64,000 bases of DNA from Enoplolaimus lenunculus (Eukaryota; Nematoda; Enoplea; Enoplida; Thoracostomopsidae): positions 62,001 through 126,000 of the forward strand of contig JASANG010000078.1 of assembly GCA_030248215.1 (NCBI GenBank), given 5' to 3'. The notes beneath the pieces were generated by a model. The model had not been told where the DNA came from, did no database searches, and saw only the letters and a list, made by a program, of their open reading frames with translations. Shown piece by piece: positions 53,656-64,000 of this stretch (the stretch's first letter is position 1; each line of letters begins with the position of its first letter). A program made the position numbers and the translations under genes.

Positions 53656-53860
53656 CGGTCTAGGCCGATCTTCCCACGGAATCATCGGACTAGGCCGATC
53701 TTCCCACGGCATCATCGGACTAGGCCGATCTTCCCACGGAATCATCGGACTAGGCAGATCTTCCCACGGAATCATCGGACTAGGCCGATCTTCCCACACA
53801 ATCATCTGTCTAGGTCAATCGTTTTGCCGTGGACTCATCTGTTTAGGCCGATTTTTCTGC
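53656..53860 (+). repeat. 30-bp tandem repeat encoding RPIFPRNHRT
   Basis: Five to seven units of 30 bp (CGGACTAGGCCGATCTTCCC, then ACGGAATCAT), diverging to the right. Because the unit is a multiple of three, an 88-codon frame stays open. There is no splice or promoter evidence that it is coding. Confidence 0.8.
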
Positions 53861-54468
53861 CGTGGAAAAATTCGCTTAGACGTATCTTTTCGGATGTGAG
53901 ATTTGACAGGTAAAGTCAACCTGGCACGCCAGTCCTCCCATTTACCAAACCAGACTGAACCATATAACCCGAACTCAGTATAGCCGTTAAACCAAATGAA
54001 ATTATAGTTGCTTTCTGTCTTCGCTTGCTATATAAGAATGCCAGTCTTTTCAATAAACCATATGGGTGTGATGCGATAACAACTTGAAGACTTTTCGGAA
54101 TGTGACACAAGTATAATTTTCTTCAAGAATGCCCCTGAAATAGCTTACCAGGGCGGTCAGACCGTTCTATTGATTTTGTGTCAAAAACACTGACTGCTCT
54201 GAAGAATATGCGTTAATAATCTGCCGACTCTATATCAAAGGCTGACATTTTTAGCCGTCCTATTCGGTCGAGGACCCTACAACTTAAAGGAATTACGATG
54301 CTAGTTTTCCGTGCCAATAGTCACAATAATTTGCGTCTGTTGATTGGCTAGTTTTGAACCCATAAGTATACTAAGCTCAGTCCAATAGCTGGTGAGTGTG
54401 GTTTTGACACCGATTAAAGCATACACTGTTTTCTTTAGGTTTTTTCCGATTTTAGACTGAGCTTATTA

Positions 54469-54733
54469 CCCTTTCATCCATAGAGTATACTATGAGCAAC
54501 TAAATACAATAATGCATGAGCAATACACACATACTGCGAGCAGTGTTTATCATTCATAACATATATGCGCAGTGTGAAATCTCCACGAGACGTTAGAGCC
54601 CCCTCGGGCTCGAGCGTCAAGCTTCTATAGCTCAGTGGTCATCGTAAACGCCTCCCACCCGTGAGACTGGGGTTCGATTTTCACCTTGAAATTACATATA
54701 ATGTGAAATTGCAAATATTCATGTGAGAAAGGG
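54469..54733. mobile_element. TTAA MITE with tRNA-like core, copy 5
   Basis: The right side is intact: ATGTGAGAAAGGG then TTAA (54734-54737). The left target site is degraded (TTACCC). tRNA-like core on the plus strand: CTATAGCTCAGTGGTCATC and GGGGTTCGATTTTC. Same subfamily as copy 2. Confidence 0.7.
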
Positions 54734-54758
54734 TTAAAATATACAAAGAATACTTGCA

Positions 54759-55166
54759 GTGCACCGCGGCTACCAATTTTTCAACCTCCTGAAGCTCCCT
54801 GGCAACCGCAACCAACCAAACGGGTTTAAAAAATGTTGCGCCTCTGATGTAATTCAGAATATTAACGTCCCACGAGCACCTTATGGGCCCAAATGCATGC
54901 CTCCTATTTTGGTTCAGGTGCTGCTCCCATGGATACTTTTCAAGGGTTCGTCGTCTCAGAATTTGGGACGATTGGATAGGCACGAGGAAAGGAACAGACT
55001 AATTAATTGGCCAATGGTGGCTAAGCCTAAGCTGACGATGGTACATAATTCTAAAACTATGGTTGAGCATAGTTTTAAACCTAAGATTGCTCAGAAACTT
55101 GAGTACTGTAGTGACCAGAATGAAAGGGTCGCAACTGACAATAAGAATCGGAGCTTTCCATTTTGA
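54759..55166 (+). CDS. Open reading frame of doubtful status
   Basis: 135 codons are open after a TACTTGCAG acceptor-like site. The 3' half (PMVAKPKLTMVHNSKTMVEH, then KIAQKLEYCSDQNERV) looks more protein-like than the 5' half. The opposite strand is also open for 100 codons here, which weakens the case. It lies between a TTAA MITE and the 55.58 kb exon and could belong to the same plus-strand gene. No domain recognised. Confidence 0.2.
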   Translation: MHRGYQFFNLLKLPGNRNQPNGFKKCCASDVIQNINVPRAPYGPKCMPPILVQVLLPWILFKGSSSQNLGRLDRHEERNRLINWPMVAKPKLTMVHNSKTMVEHSFKPKIAQKLEYCSDQNERVATDNKNRSFPF

Positions 55167-55579
55167 GTGTGAATCAATAAAAATTTGTATTCATAATACT
55201 TTGTACATGAATACGGTCAAACACATAATTAGAGTCTATAAATGTCAATTACTCGTAAAGTACGTGTTCTTCGATTAAACAATGTGTATTACGAAACTTG
55301 GAAACTTAAAGGTTATATTACTTAAACGAGATCTGCATATTGAGACAAAATACATACCAGTCCCAATTCGGTCGCTACAGTACATTTAAATCTGAAGTCT
55401 ATGCTCAAGATTGTGGTACAATGTTATACCTCTTCATAGGTCTAAAACCGAAATGCTTTGGAAAACATAAAAAGGTCCCTGCCTTATTATTATAAGCCTA
55501 AGCTTATAAACCACATACGTTTATATATATACACCAATATATAATTAAACCATGGGTTTAATTATAACCTAGGTAACCA

Positions 55580-55701
55580 ATGAAACATACTACGCCGGAT
55601 AGGGGCAGATTAGCACCAAGCCAATACGATATTAGTTCGCTGGGGTTCGACAATGCTAAGCACAAACGAGCTGATGTAAATTTGAGTCAATTTTGTGACG
55701 G
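55580..55701 (+). CDS. Possible 5' coding exon, unknown gene
   Basis: An ATG in a fair context (ACCAATGA) opens 40 codons (MKHTTPDRGRLAPSQYDISS, LGFDNAKHKRADVNLSQFCD) and ends at a GG|GTAAGA donor in phase 2. The residue mix looks coding and is unlike the flanking repeats. I could not find the next exon. It could also be an internal exon, since CCTAG lies just upstream. No family recognised. Confidence 0.35.
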
Positions 55702-58700
55702 GTAAGAAATGTACTTTGATTCAAATTATGCGATCCTACAAAAGAAATATTTTTGCATTCTATATCAAATTAAAGTACTGATTTAAATAAGTCAAGCGGT
55801 ACAGAACCACTAGACAGGGTTGACGTATAGGGGATATATAATTCTAAACGTGGTAGAATGTAATTCGCTTAGTGAACGTAGAAACATCCCACCGGCTACG
55901 AGGAAAGCTAAGAAATTTTTTCTCGGCTGCTACGCTCGTCAGGACAAATCGTTGTCGCTGTACCATCACGAAATCGAATCTTGGCTACGCCAGTGACGTT
56001 TGACAGCATGGACGAAACAGTGTTGTTATGTACAGGCGTATAGCCAGCTCATCTTGCTACGGGGCTACAATTTGAGCAAGAGCATGTAAAGGTTTTCGAT
56101 GACTAACAAGCGAACTTGAAACTTTTATGAGGGCGGCCAAATTTTTTTCAGAGCGATCTAGTCCGCTGTGGACCCCCTTTGGGCTACGAATTCAGTTAGG
56201 TGTAAAATTTATGCTGGTCGGTCAAAAGCTAAACGAAGCGTACTGGCGCATACTATTTGGATTTAAAACTTAGGCTTAGCCAGCCGGAAAGGTGATCATA
56301 TACTTGGGTTCACCATATAAACAACATATATATAATATATATATTATATATATAATATATATATAGATATATTTATATCTATATATATCTATATATCTAT
56401 ATATGTATATATGTATAGCCGTTCCAAACGCCAATTGTTGTTTCAAGACAGACCAAGACATCTTCTGGAATTCAAACTGAATTTGATTAGCAAATACTAA
56501 AGCCACAAGATGCTGAATAACTAATCAAAATCAACCGGCAATTAATAATTATACAGACATATAATTCAAAACGCACTGCAAACTTAGCGAACTGAGTTTG
56601 AGTTGAGTCTTTGGATTGGTTGAAAGTTATTTCGTCGAGATGTTTACTGGCTACGTTGAACTATGCTGCCGTTTGGAAACATCCAGTTTCAGTGACGGCA
56701 GAAGAACCCCCCAACCCAAAATCAGGGGAGATGCGACCCTTGAAGGCTCCGAACACAAATTAACAGTTTAATAATACTCAAAACATAAAGTGCAGCATAA
56801 CTCACTATTAGACATGTTTCCTATAGTGTATACTATGAAAATTTACGACAATTTGTCGTCCGATAACTTGTCGCAGAACAGTGTTCTAAGGCCTATGAAT
56901 ACGACTGTTCATAATCCTAAGCGTATTCCTAAGTCTAAGCATAAGCCTAAGTATAATGATGGGCGACAAATTGTCAAATCGATAAAATTTCGAATTAAAC
57001 GTTGTCGGTCGACGAGTTGTCATGCGACAAATTGTCGTGATACATCCTACTATGAAATATGACAGTTCCAAGGGGCATGCAAGCCATGTTCTTCCAACAT
57101 GGATCAAAACCAAAATTTTGTGCGATTTCGTGCTAAAATTGCGTTCAACAGCTGGTTTAGTTTATAACTCGCGGGCGATAGTTCTTCACTGTATTTTGCT
57201 ACTGCCTGTGAAAAATTTGTTCAATTCGACGCTGACTATAAAATTTAACTCTGACTACAAATGGACAAACAAAATTAAGCCCTATTCACACGTGCCGCCA
57301 GTTTTTGCTGCGAGAACTTGCAGCTGAAAATTGCACACAGAGCTTGCATTTTTTTAATCAACCAAAGAGAAAGCGGCTGCAATAAAGTTCAGTGAACTTG
57401 CACGGTTATTCACACATATGAACTAAATTTCTTGCTATGATTATAAATTATTTGTAGCTGTAAATTTTTCGAACGGAAATTTGGGCAAAGCATGCAAGTG
57501 CAAGTTGCAGCTGCAAGTTCCCGCAGTACGAACATGCACGTACGAATAGAGCTATAAGCTAAACTTAGTCGCTTCACTAATTTAGGTTACAGTTTAACGG
57601 TTTAGTAGAATAGTTAAATATCATATACTCAAATTATCATTTGTATAAATTCAAAATTTTAAAAAGTTTTAAGGTTTGAAGCAATTTAACCTACTGATTT
57701 TAAGATAGAAATATTTTAAATATTTTTGTATAATTTTAAGGTTATTATCTGGTGCACTGCGTCAGTGCAGAAATATCTGACGGATAAGCGCGCAATAAAA
57801 TAATAGTTAACGTGCACCTAGCAACCGTAGCAAGCGAGAATCCAAACGCAATTTTAGCACTATAAACGCAAAATAGTTAATTTATAGCGCAACAACCAGA
57901 ACGATTCAACTGTACAAAGCATAGAAAGTAGGGACTTTACCGTTTTAACATTAAACTGCATAAGTTTCGCAATGGGCGTTACTTTTAGTATGTTCTAAAG
58001 TTTTGAGTTTTTATACTTTCCAATCAAGCAAACCCTGGATTTGAACCTGTCGTTGGGTCCGTGGCGAAAAGGAGGCAAGAATTTTGCCCCCCCAGCCAGA
58101 AAATTTTCAACCTTGCTTACAAGTCATCGAACAATTCCCCTCCTGAAAAATGTTTAGCTCTTTTGACAAGATGTGATGGCTACGGGTCAGTCTGACATGT
58201 GGGATATGTTAAATTTTTCTCCAGCTGAAAATTAAGGGCGCACCCACAGCAGAGGAAAGACAAATTGAGCAGTGCTTATAAATCCATATTCATTTTCGTC
58301 AGGTAAAGTTACTGCCCTAAATTGAGTTATCGTAAACGATATGACCCATGTGAAGATCAGAGGCGGAACGTTTTTCGATGAGACCACAATAGAGTACGCT
58401 TAAACTTTAGACTAATTTTTTTAACTTGGCTTAGGCTTAGGCTTAGGCTTAGGAATATGCTCATTCTTACGCTTAGACTTAGGCTCACGCTTAGGCTTTA
58501 GGAATACGTTTATAATACTGTTCCGCCCATGTTCTTTACATTGACCAACGGTATCACGACAATTCGTCGACCGACTCCTTTTAATCTGAAATTTCATTGA
58601 CTCGACCTTTCGTTACCCATCGCTATGCTTTTAGGGTTAGGCTTACGCTTAGGATAATGCTTTGATTAATTCACAGGCTTTAGGACATCGTTGAACGACA

Positions 58701-60483
58701 AGTTGTCGGGCGACGAATTGTCGCAGATTCGTCGTAAACCATTCGTTAATGCTATATTACGAAATAATATTTTAGTCGTTTTTCGCTGCCTGCCCTGAAC
58801 GAATCAAATTCCTTGATACGCAACTGTTTAAAAATTTGATCAACCAATCAAATTCCTTGGTACCCGAGTTCTAAAAATATTAACCAATCGAATTTCTTGA
58901 TACGCGACTGCTAAAAATTTGACCAACGGGCGAACCTGCGAAACCGAAACCACCGCTTACAGCGTATATTTTTAAAACTGCTTCAACCTATCAATGTATT
59001 CACTAAAGGCTGATGCATGATTGACAAATTTATAAAAGCAGAAAATCAAAACAACAAAATCATTAAAAACTTTACGTCTATCAACTCAGCGATTAGGTTT
59101 AGCACCGCGCTACTCTTTCGTAGAGCTTCCTTTTTCAGAGGGGCCTGACACTCCAAAAAACTACACATATATAAATAAATATATATGTATATATAGATAT
59201 ATATACATATATAAATAAATATATATATATATGTATGTATACATACATACACACACATATATATATATCAGGATGCAAACCGGAACTAGAATATACCGGA
59301 ATCGGAATCGGAACAGCAAATGTATACAGGAACCTTAAACCGCGTTAAAAGCAATAAATTTGTTATTCAAAATGTTCAACTAAATATTTAAACTCCTTAG
59401 ATTTGTGTTACATTTTCGATGAACTTCACAGATAAACTACAGCGGCGAGCACGTGTTGTATTTCGGTGGCTCGTTGGTGAGGCTCTTGGTTACCGGCACA
59501 TGCGGCTCGCTAGGCGCATAGCTTTTTACTCCATTTATTTACCATTGAATGAAAAATCACCCTTGTCCAGCGGTTTGTTAAATATATCTTCAAATGTTAA
59601 AATTGTTTCCGCAAAATTTGACACACAATAATATTTAACCAGTTTGTAACACAGTCAGACAAAGCACTGTTCCATAAGCTTCTTAAAAGATCACTCACTG
59701 CCCAACTACCGGGGGGCACATAAACACTCGAGGGTCGTAGCTATTAAGACGGGAGTAGAAGCGGATCAGCGCCACCGGAGTAAATTATTATCTACCCGGT
59801 TTAAGAACTCAAAAAATTATTAAATAATTTTTTTCAAAAAATAAGATCTAAAAGGCTAAATCTATCCGCCCTAAAGGACGTTGAACTGGTTATAGGCCTG
59901 AAATAAGCACAAGTGCCCGTATTATTGTCGTGACAAACAACTTTGGCAAAACATTTTTCGCGGCGTAAAACAACTGACAGTTGGTTAAAACTGCGCTTAA
60001 AATGTTGGTCGATTTAATTTTTGGTCTGGCAAAAAATCTACCACATAACGCAAACAAGCCCCCCCCCCCCGCTTACCCTGCGAACAAGATAAATGATTAT
60101 ATGTATACCAGATAAGTAGAATCAGCATTTGCATTGGTTTGTAGGAACAATTTCAGGTGTTTTTGACTGACAAAGTCCCATAATTACAAGGGAGTGACTG
60201 GATTATCCGTATAATGTCGTTTTAATAGTTGAACGTCCGTGAAATGGGATCGAAATGATCTTAAACTTTCTAGCTCTTAGAAGTTAAGTTAGGCTTAAGG
60301 CGTTGCTAAACGGAGTTTAAAACTTAGGCCTGGTGGCTATTGCAAAATATATAGCAACTTGGTAAAATTATGAAATAAATGTTCAAAGAAAAACGGGAGG
60401 TAAAATTATTTTGGATCGACTAAAAGTTCCTCCTGAATACAAATGAAAAATTTAAACGATACTACGACCATCAAGAAAATTAA

Positions 60484-60746
60484 CCCTTTCTCACATGAAT
60501 ATATTCTATTTCCCCTGAGACTTAGTTTTATGCTAGAATTCGAACTCCAGTGACTAGAGAGGGAGGCGTATACCATCACCACTCAGCTATAGGAGCTTGA
60601 CGCTGGAGCTCGAGGGGGCTCTCACGTCTTGTGGTGATTTAGTACCATGTATATGTGTTGCAATTGTTAAACACGGTGCGATATACATTATTTAACGTAT
60701 ATACACTGCGCTGAGTTGCCTATAGGCAACTCAATGTTAGAAGGAG
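60484..60746. mobile_element. TTAA MITE with tRNA-like core, copy 6
   Basis: TTAA at 60480-60483 and 60747-60750; left end CCCTTTCTCACATGAATAT, right end ATGTTAGAAGGAG. tRNA-like core on the minus strand (TATAGCTGAGTGGTGATGG). Confidence 0.75.
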
Positions 60747-61306
60747 TTAAAACAGATACTCATAAAGGGCAGAGTACTATAATTAGGTATATTCCATGTA
60801 AGGGACAACATTTACCAAAAAAATCTCTAACCTATTTATTACTGTTGTGACCCAAATAAGAGGGGTAGGTAATAAGAGGGGTCCCAATTTTGAGTCCCAG
60901 TCAATAGGAGTCCGTATCCGTAATAAAAGTCCGTAAGCGGATAGAGCCTCTAAACCCTGATTAAAGTCTATAAATGCCAATTATCCCTAATTGTAGTGCA
61001 TAAATGACTACCTGACCAAATAAAATCGAGTCCGCAACTTTAAAGCGTATTTAAGTTTTGAAAGTACATTCCTGTATGCCCGTTTCGGAGGGTGTACGGG
61101 CAACCCTAGATACGGCCCTGTTCTGACATAAAGTTTTTGTAAACGTTCCCGGAATACAAAAGAAAACATAATAACATAAATCATATTCAACCACAATATA
61201 GAACATTAGTTTTAGCACACAGGTGTGGTAGACAGATGTTGCCAAAGTATACAATACAGAATATGACCAGAAATTAGTAAACTAAAAACCCTGTTAAAAC
61301 AGTCTA

Positions 61307-61447
61307 GGCCCATGTATAGAACAGGGCCGGATCGTGTTCCAGAGGGGCTATAATAGAGTCAGTTTAACCTTTAGACTAATTTTTTGCTTAGGCTTAGGCT
61401 TAGGCTTGCGAATATGCTTTGTTCCGGCCATGTTCTATACATGGGCC
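61307..61447. mobile_element. Family A hAT-like MITE with perfect 8-bp target duplication
   Basis: ACAGTCTA occurs at 61299-61306 and again at 61448-61455. Ends are GGCCCATGTATAGAACAGGG and its inverted form. The element is only 141 bp, with a short TTAGGC core. The clean duplication suggests this is one of the youngest copies and fixes the family boundaries. Confidence 0.85.
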
Positions 61448-63199
61448 ACAGTCTAAGTAGTTCAAATACAAAATTACTCTCAGGGGGCTTTTCCTAGACC
61501 CCCCACGCAGAAATTCTAAAGAGCAAACCACTTAAAATTGCAATTATGAATGACGAGCGGACGTCCGCCTCCGGCGGACATTTGCGCTCCATGGCCGGAA
61601 GTTTCTCCCAGTATAAAACAATAAAACAATTTTATATTAATAGCAACACTTTCTCGCCAGTTAAGGAATTGTTCTATCCCCTCTGTTAGCAATTTCAGGC
61701 TGCGAGGCTGCAAACTCTTAAAGCGTAAACTGCGTAAGCCTCGGACAGCAGAACAGAAATGTAAAATTGATGCTGCATATTTTAAATTTTACAACTCTTA
61801 AGCAATTTAAAATAAAACAAACATATTATGTTTTATAGCTAAAGTGAATTAATATGAAATACAATAAAATAAATTGCCTCCCCTTCTACGTAAAACTCCA
61901 AAGCATAGACAATATCTTTTAAATTCCAGGTACCACACGAACCAAATTAAAGTGCTGTACGAGCCATTGGCGTGTTCAAAACCGATATGTAAGACGGCCC
62001 CGTAGCCAAGTGGTGCCAGGGGGTAGGCTGAGCCACCCCCCTGGGTAAATTTTGCCCCCCCCCCGAAAAACTTATTCAGCGGATGAAATAGTCTCAATGT
62101 TCTGAATGTGAATTGGTTTAAACTTGTGTTCAAAGTATAACTACCAATATTAATGGTCAGGAAACCATGAATCAGGCATATTTTATGACAATTCATCGCC
62201 AGACAACTTGTCGCCCAACAGAGTCTCAAAGCCTATTAATAAAGCTTAAAGCCTAAACCATAAGCATTTTGTTAGGCGATAAATAGGCGAGTAGATGAAA
62301 TTTTGGATTACAAGTTGTCGGTGTAAGAGTTGTTATGCAACAAATTGTCGGAAAATTGTTTTCAAATTTAAACTTATTCTATTAATATTGCGGATAAAAT
62401 TTTCCGGCTGGGGAGCGAAATTTTCACAGGCTGAGGTTCTCTGCCGCAGCCCATATTCTTCCCCAGCTGCAGCTGCGGCCCTGCCACAAATAGGCAAATG
62501 TTGCCTTAAAATTGTAAACGCCCACGCGCATATTTTATGACGTAACAGGGTTGCGCTATATTTGACGTCCGGCGCCGTCCGTCAACAAAAGTATAGGGCC
62601 AACCGTAACAAGTTATTTTATTTCCTTCTTTGAAAACAATCCACGGTCCCATAGAAACTAGTAATTAGTCAAATAATTGTGCTTCGTCAGATGTGAAAGC
62701 CTAGAAGTTTTCCCAAATCGAACAAACCTACACAATACAGCTGCTAACAACGCTCTGTGGGTCGAAAATCTACACAAAGATTAATAAACGCGAGCTGTAT
62801 TCTCAACTGCGTGTAGCATCTATCGCTAGTTAGCAATCGTGTCTTCAAACAAGTGGATTACAGCAGGCTGTGAATCTTTAAACTGTAATCCAAATGTTGG
62901 ACAATGTTACTTTAAGTCGAGTAACAGTAGATTAAGCGTATTCCTAAGCCTATAAGCCTAAGCGTTGCAAAAATGGGTTCCTAAGGCTAAGCCTAAGCAA
63001 AAAAATGTAATCTAGAATCTAAACCTATAGTCTTTTATAGACCGGCCAGAAACCTGGACGCTCCTTAAAGATATTATGAACCAATCGGTGATATGCGGTC
63101 CTATGTACATTTGAAAGAGGATTTTTTGCTTATTTTGACGATTCAGAAAGTAAATTCTTCAAGTATTTTAATATCGAAGTGCTTTTCTTGCGTCTTCAG

Positions 63200-63488
63200 A
63201 AATTTTGACAGCAAATATCCCGGAATTTCTCCAGTTTTATACGCCCCTATTTTGGAAATAGTTTCTATTAGTCAAATACATCAAATTTTAATTCAAAAAG
63301 GTGACATTGTTTGTAACCAACTTAATGTACCAAGCAAGCGTTGCATTTTGACCAGCGTTAACCCTAAATTAGTTAAACCAAGAGTAGATGATCACTGTTT
63401 TTTGACAAGAGTATACAACTGGGTACATTCTGTGTATGAAACAATGTATTCAGCGCGCGTTGCGTTTATGACCGACCCTCGATTTTAA
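63200..63488 (+). CDS. Possible terminal coding exon, unknown
   Basis: After a TTGCGTCTTCAG acceptor the frame is open for 95 codons to TAA at 63486. It includes ISPVLYAPILEIVSI, VCNQLNVPSKRC and HCFLTRVYNWVHSVYETM. The last segment faintly resembles the C-terminal helix of trypsin-like proteases (TRVxxYxxW), but no GDSGG motif is present, so I do not assign it. A 30-bp segment encoding RVYNWVHSV recurs almost unchanged near 3422-3450. Confidence 0.3.
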
Positions 63489-64000
63489 GGCCTGAGCATG
63501 GCAAATTACTAGAAACCATGAGAGTTGTTTCACATTCATCTGACATAAAAACAACATTGCTCCGGATTTATATTTTTGAGCAAATTAAAAAGTTTGTATC
63601 CTGTATTTTACTTGTAAATGAATGTGACGTCTACCCACCCCCCACAAAATATTCGGTTTGGACATAACCTCAACGCGTGCCGGTACTTATTATACCAACT
63701 AAACCTAAACCAGTTGCGCAACTCTTGTCGAAAGAGTGATCATGTGGTGTTGATTAAACGAATACTGATTGGGTATTTGCGGTTTCCTTGACTACACTCG
63801 GTACAGATTACACTGGATGTCAACTATCGCTGCTGATTTGTGTAGAATAAAAAGTTTGACTCGATACGAAATTATCTTTTCCTAAAAAGGTCACATTTTG
63901 TCAAGCAAGTAATCCAAAGAGATTAAGCGTCAAGGTTATATTATTGTTTAAAAATTATAGATAATGTAGAAATTTGTAAAATAAACTCAACTTCATGTGA

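Larger units (their letters stand above)
55702..63199. other. Repeat-dominated right flank
   Basis: No convincing gene. Contents: AT-rich runs 56318-56415 and 59160-59265; CGACAATTTGTCG palindrome elements 56835-57062, 58558-58745 and 62190-62350 (another at 2335-2445), some with CCTAAGC cores; a K-family MITE at 57274-57555; Family A copies at 58338-58560 and 61307-61447; a partial CAGGATGCAAACCGG hAT-like end at 59270; and a Family B copy at 62905-63085. Confidence 0.55.

Noticed and set aside
59419-59631. 70-codon frame (KLQRRARVVFRWL...)
   Set aside because: No splice or conservation support and ordinary length for chance in this base composition.
63200-63488. Trypsin-like serine protease last exon
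   Set aside because: Only a faint C-terminal helix resemblance; no GDSGG or other catalytic motif, so not named.

Overview
The window is AT-rich nuclear DNA from an animal. The evidence is multi-exon genes with GT/AG introns of about 0.3-1.5 kb, an intronless rhodopsin-type GPCR, and intergenic and intronic DNA packed with short terminal-inverted-repeat elements. The main gene has the domain order of protein Mesh (NIDO, E-set-like region, AMOP, VWD, sushi, transmembrane), so an invertebrate is likely. A tunicate or similar marine invertebrate would fit, but the species cannot be fixed from sequence alone. I saw no bacterial operons, CRISPR array, rRNA or convincing functional tRNA gene, and no reverse transcriptase, integrase or capsid reading frame.

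Layout. 1-3.9 kb: repeats, including a 353-bp hAT-like MITE with 8-bp target duplications, the first of six TTAA-flanked MITEs with a tRNA-like core, and a 240-bp TTAGGC array. 3.9-24.5 kb (+): a 22-exon Mesh-like gene of about 1355 codons. I rebuilt it by hand; all 21 intron phases agree and the total is a whole number of codons. 26.7-29.6 kb (-): a single-exon GPCR of 971 residues with a roughly 595-residue third intracellular loop rich in Asn. 30.1-38.2 kb (+): five short open exons with compatible phases that may be one unrecognised gene. 41.5-52.1 kb (-): a second Mesh-like copy, tail-to-tail with the first. It keeps the 11 exons from AMOP to the cytoplasmic tail, lacks NIDO and the E-set region, and has a one-base frame disruption in its first retained exon. 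52.2-53.4 kb (-): a long exon of an unrecognised disordered protein whose last residues come from a repeat. 53.4-64 kb: mostly repeats, plus a few isolated possible exons (55.58 kb and 63.2 kb).

Functional picture. Mesh-like proteins are type I membrane proteins; Drosophila Mesh is needed at smooth septate junctions. The tail-to-tail pair arose by DNA-level duplication, since introns and phases are kept, followed by loss of the 5' half of one copy. The GPCR and the 30-38 kb gene sit between them and show no evident functional link. The most unusual features are (i) TTAA/piggyBac-type MITEs carrying a tRNA-like Pol III promoter core, (ii) TIR families with unrelated ends that share a degenerate TTAGGC-rich core, in the same window as a pure TTAGGC array, and (iii) several places where MITEs touch splice sites or supply coding sequence.
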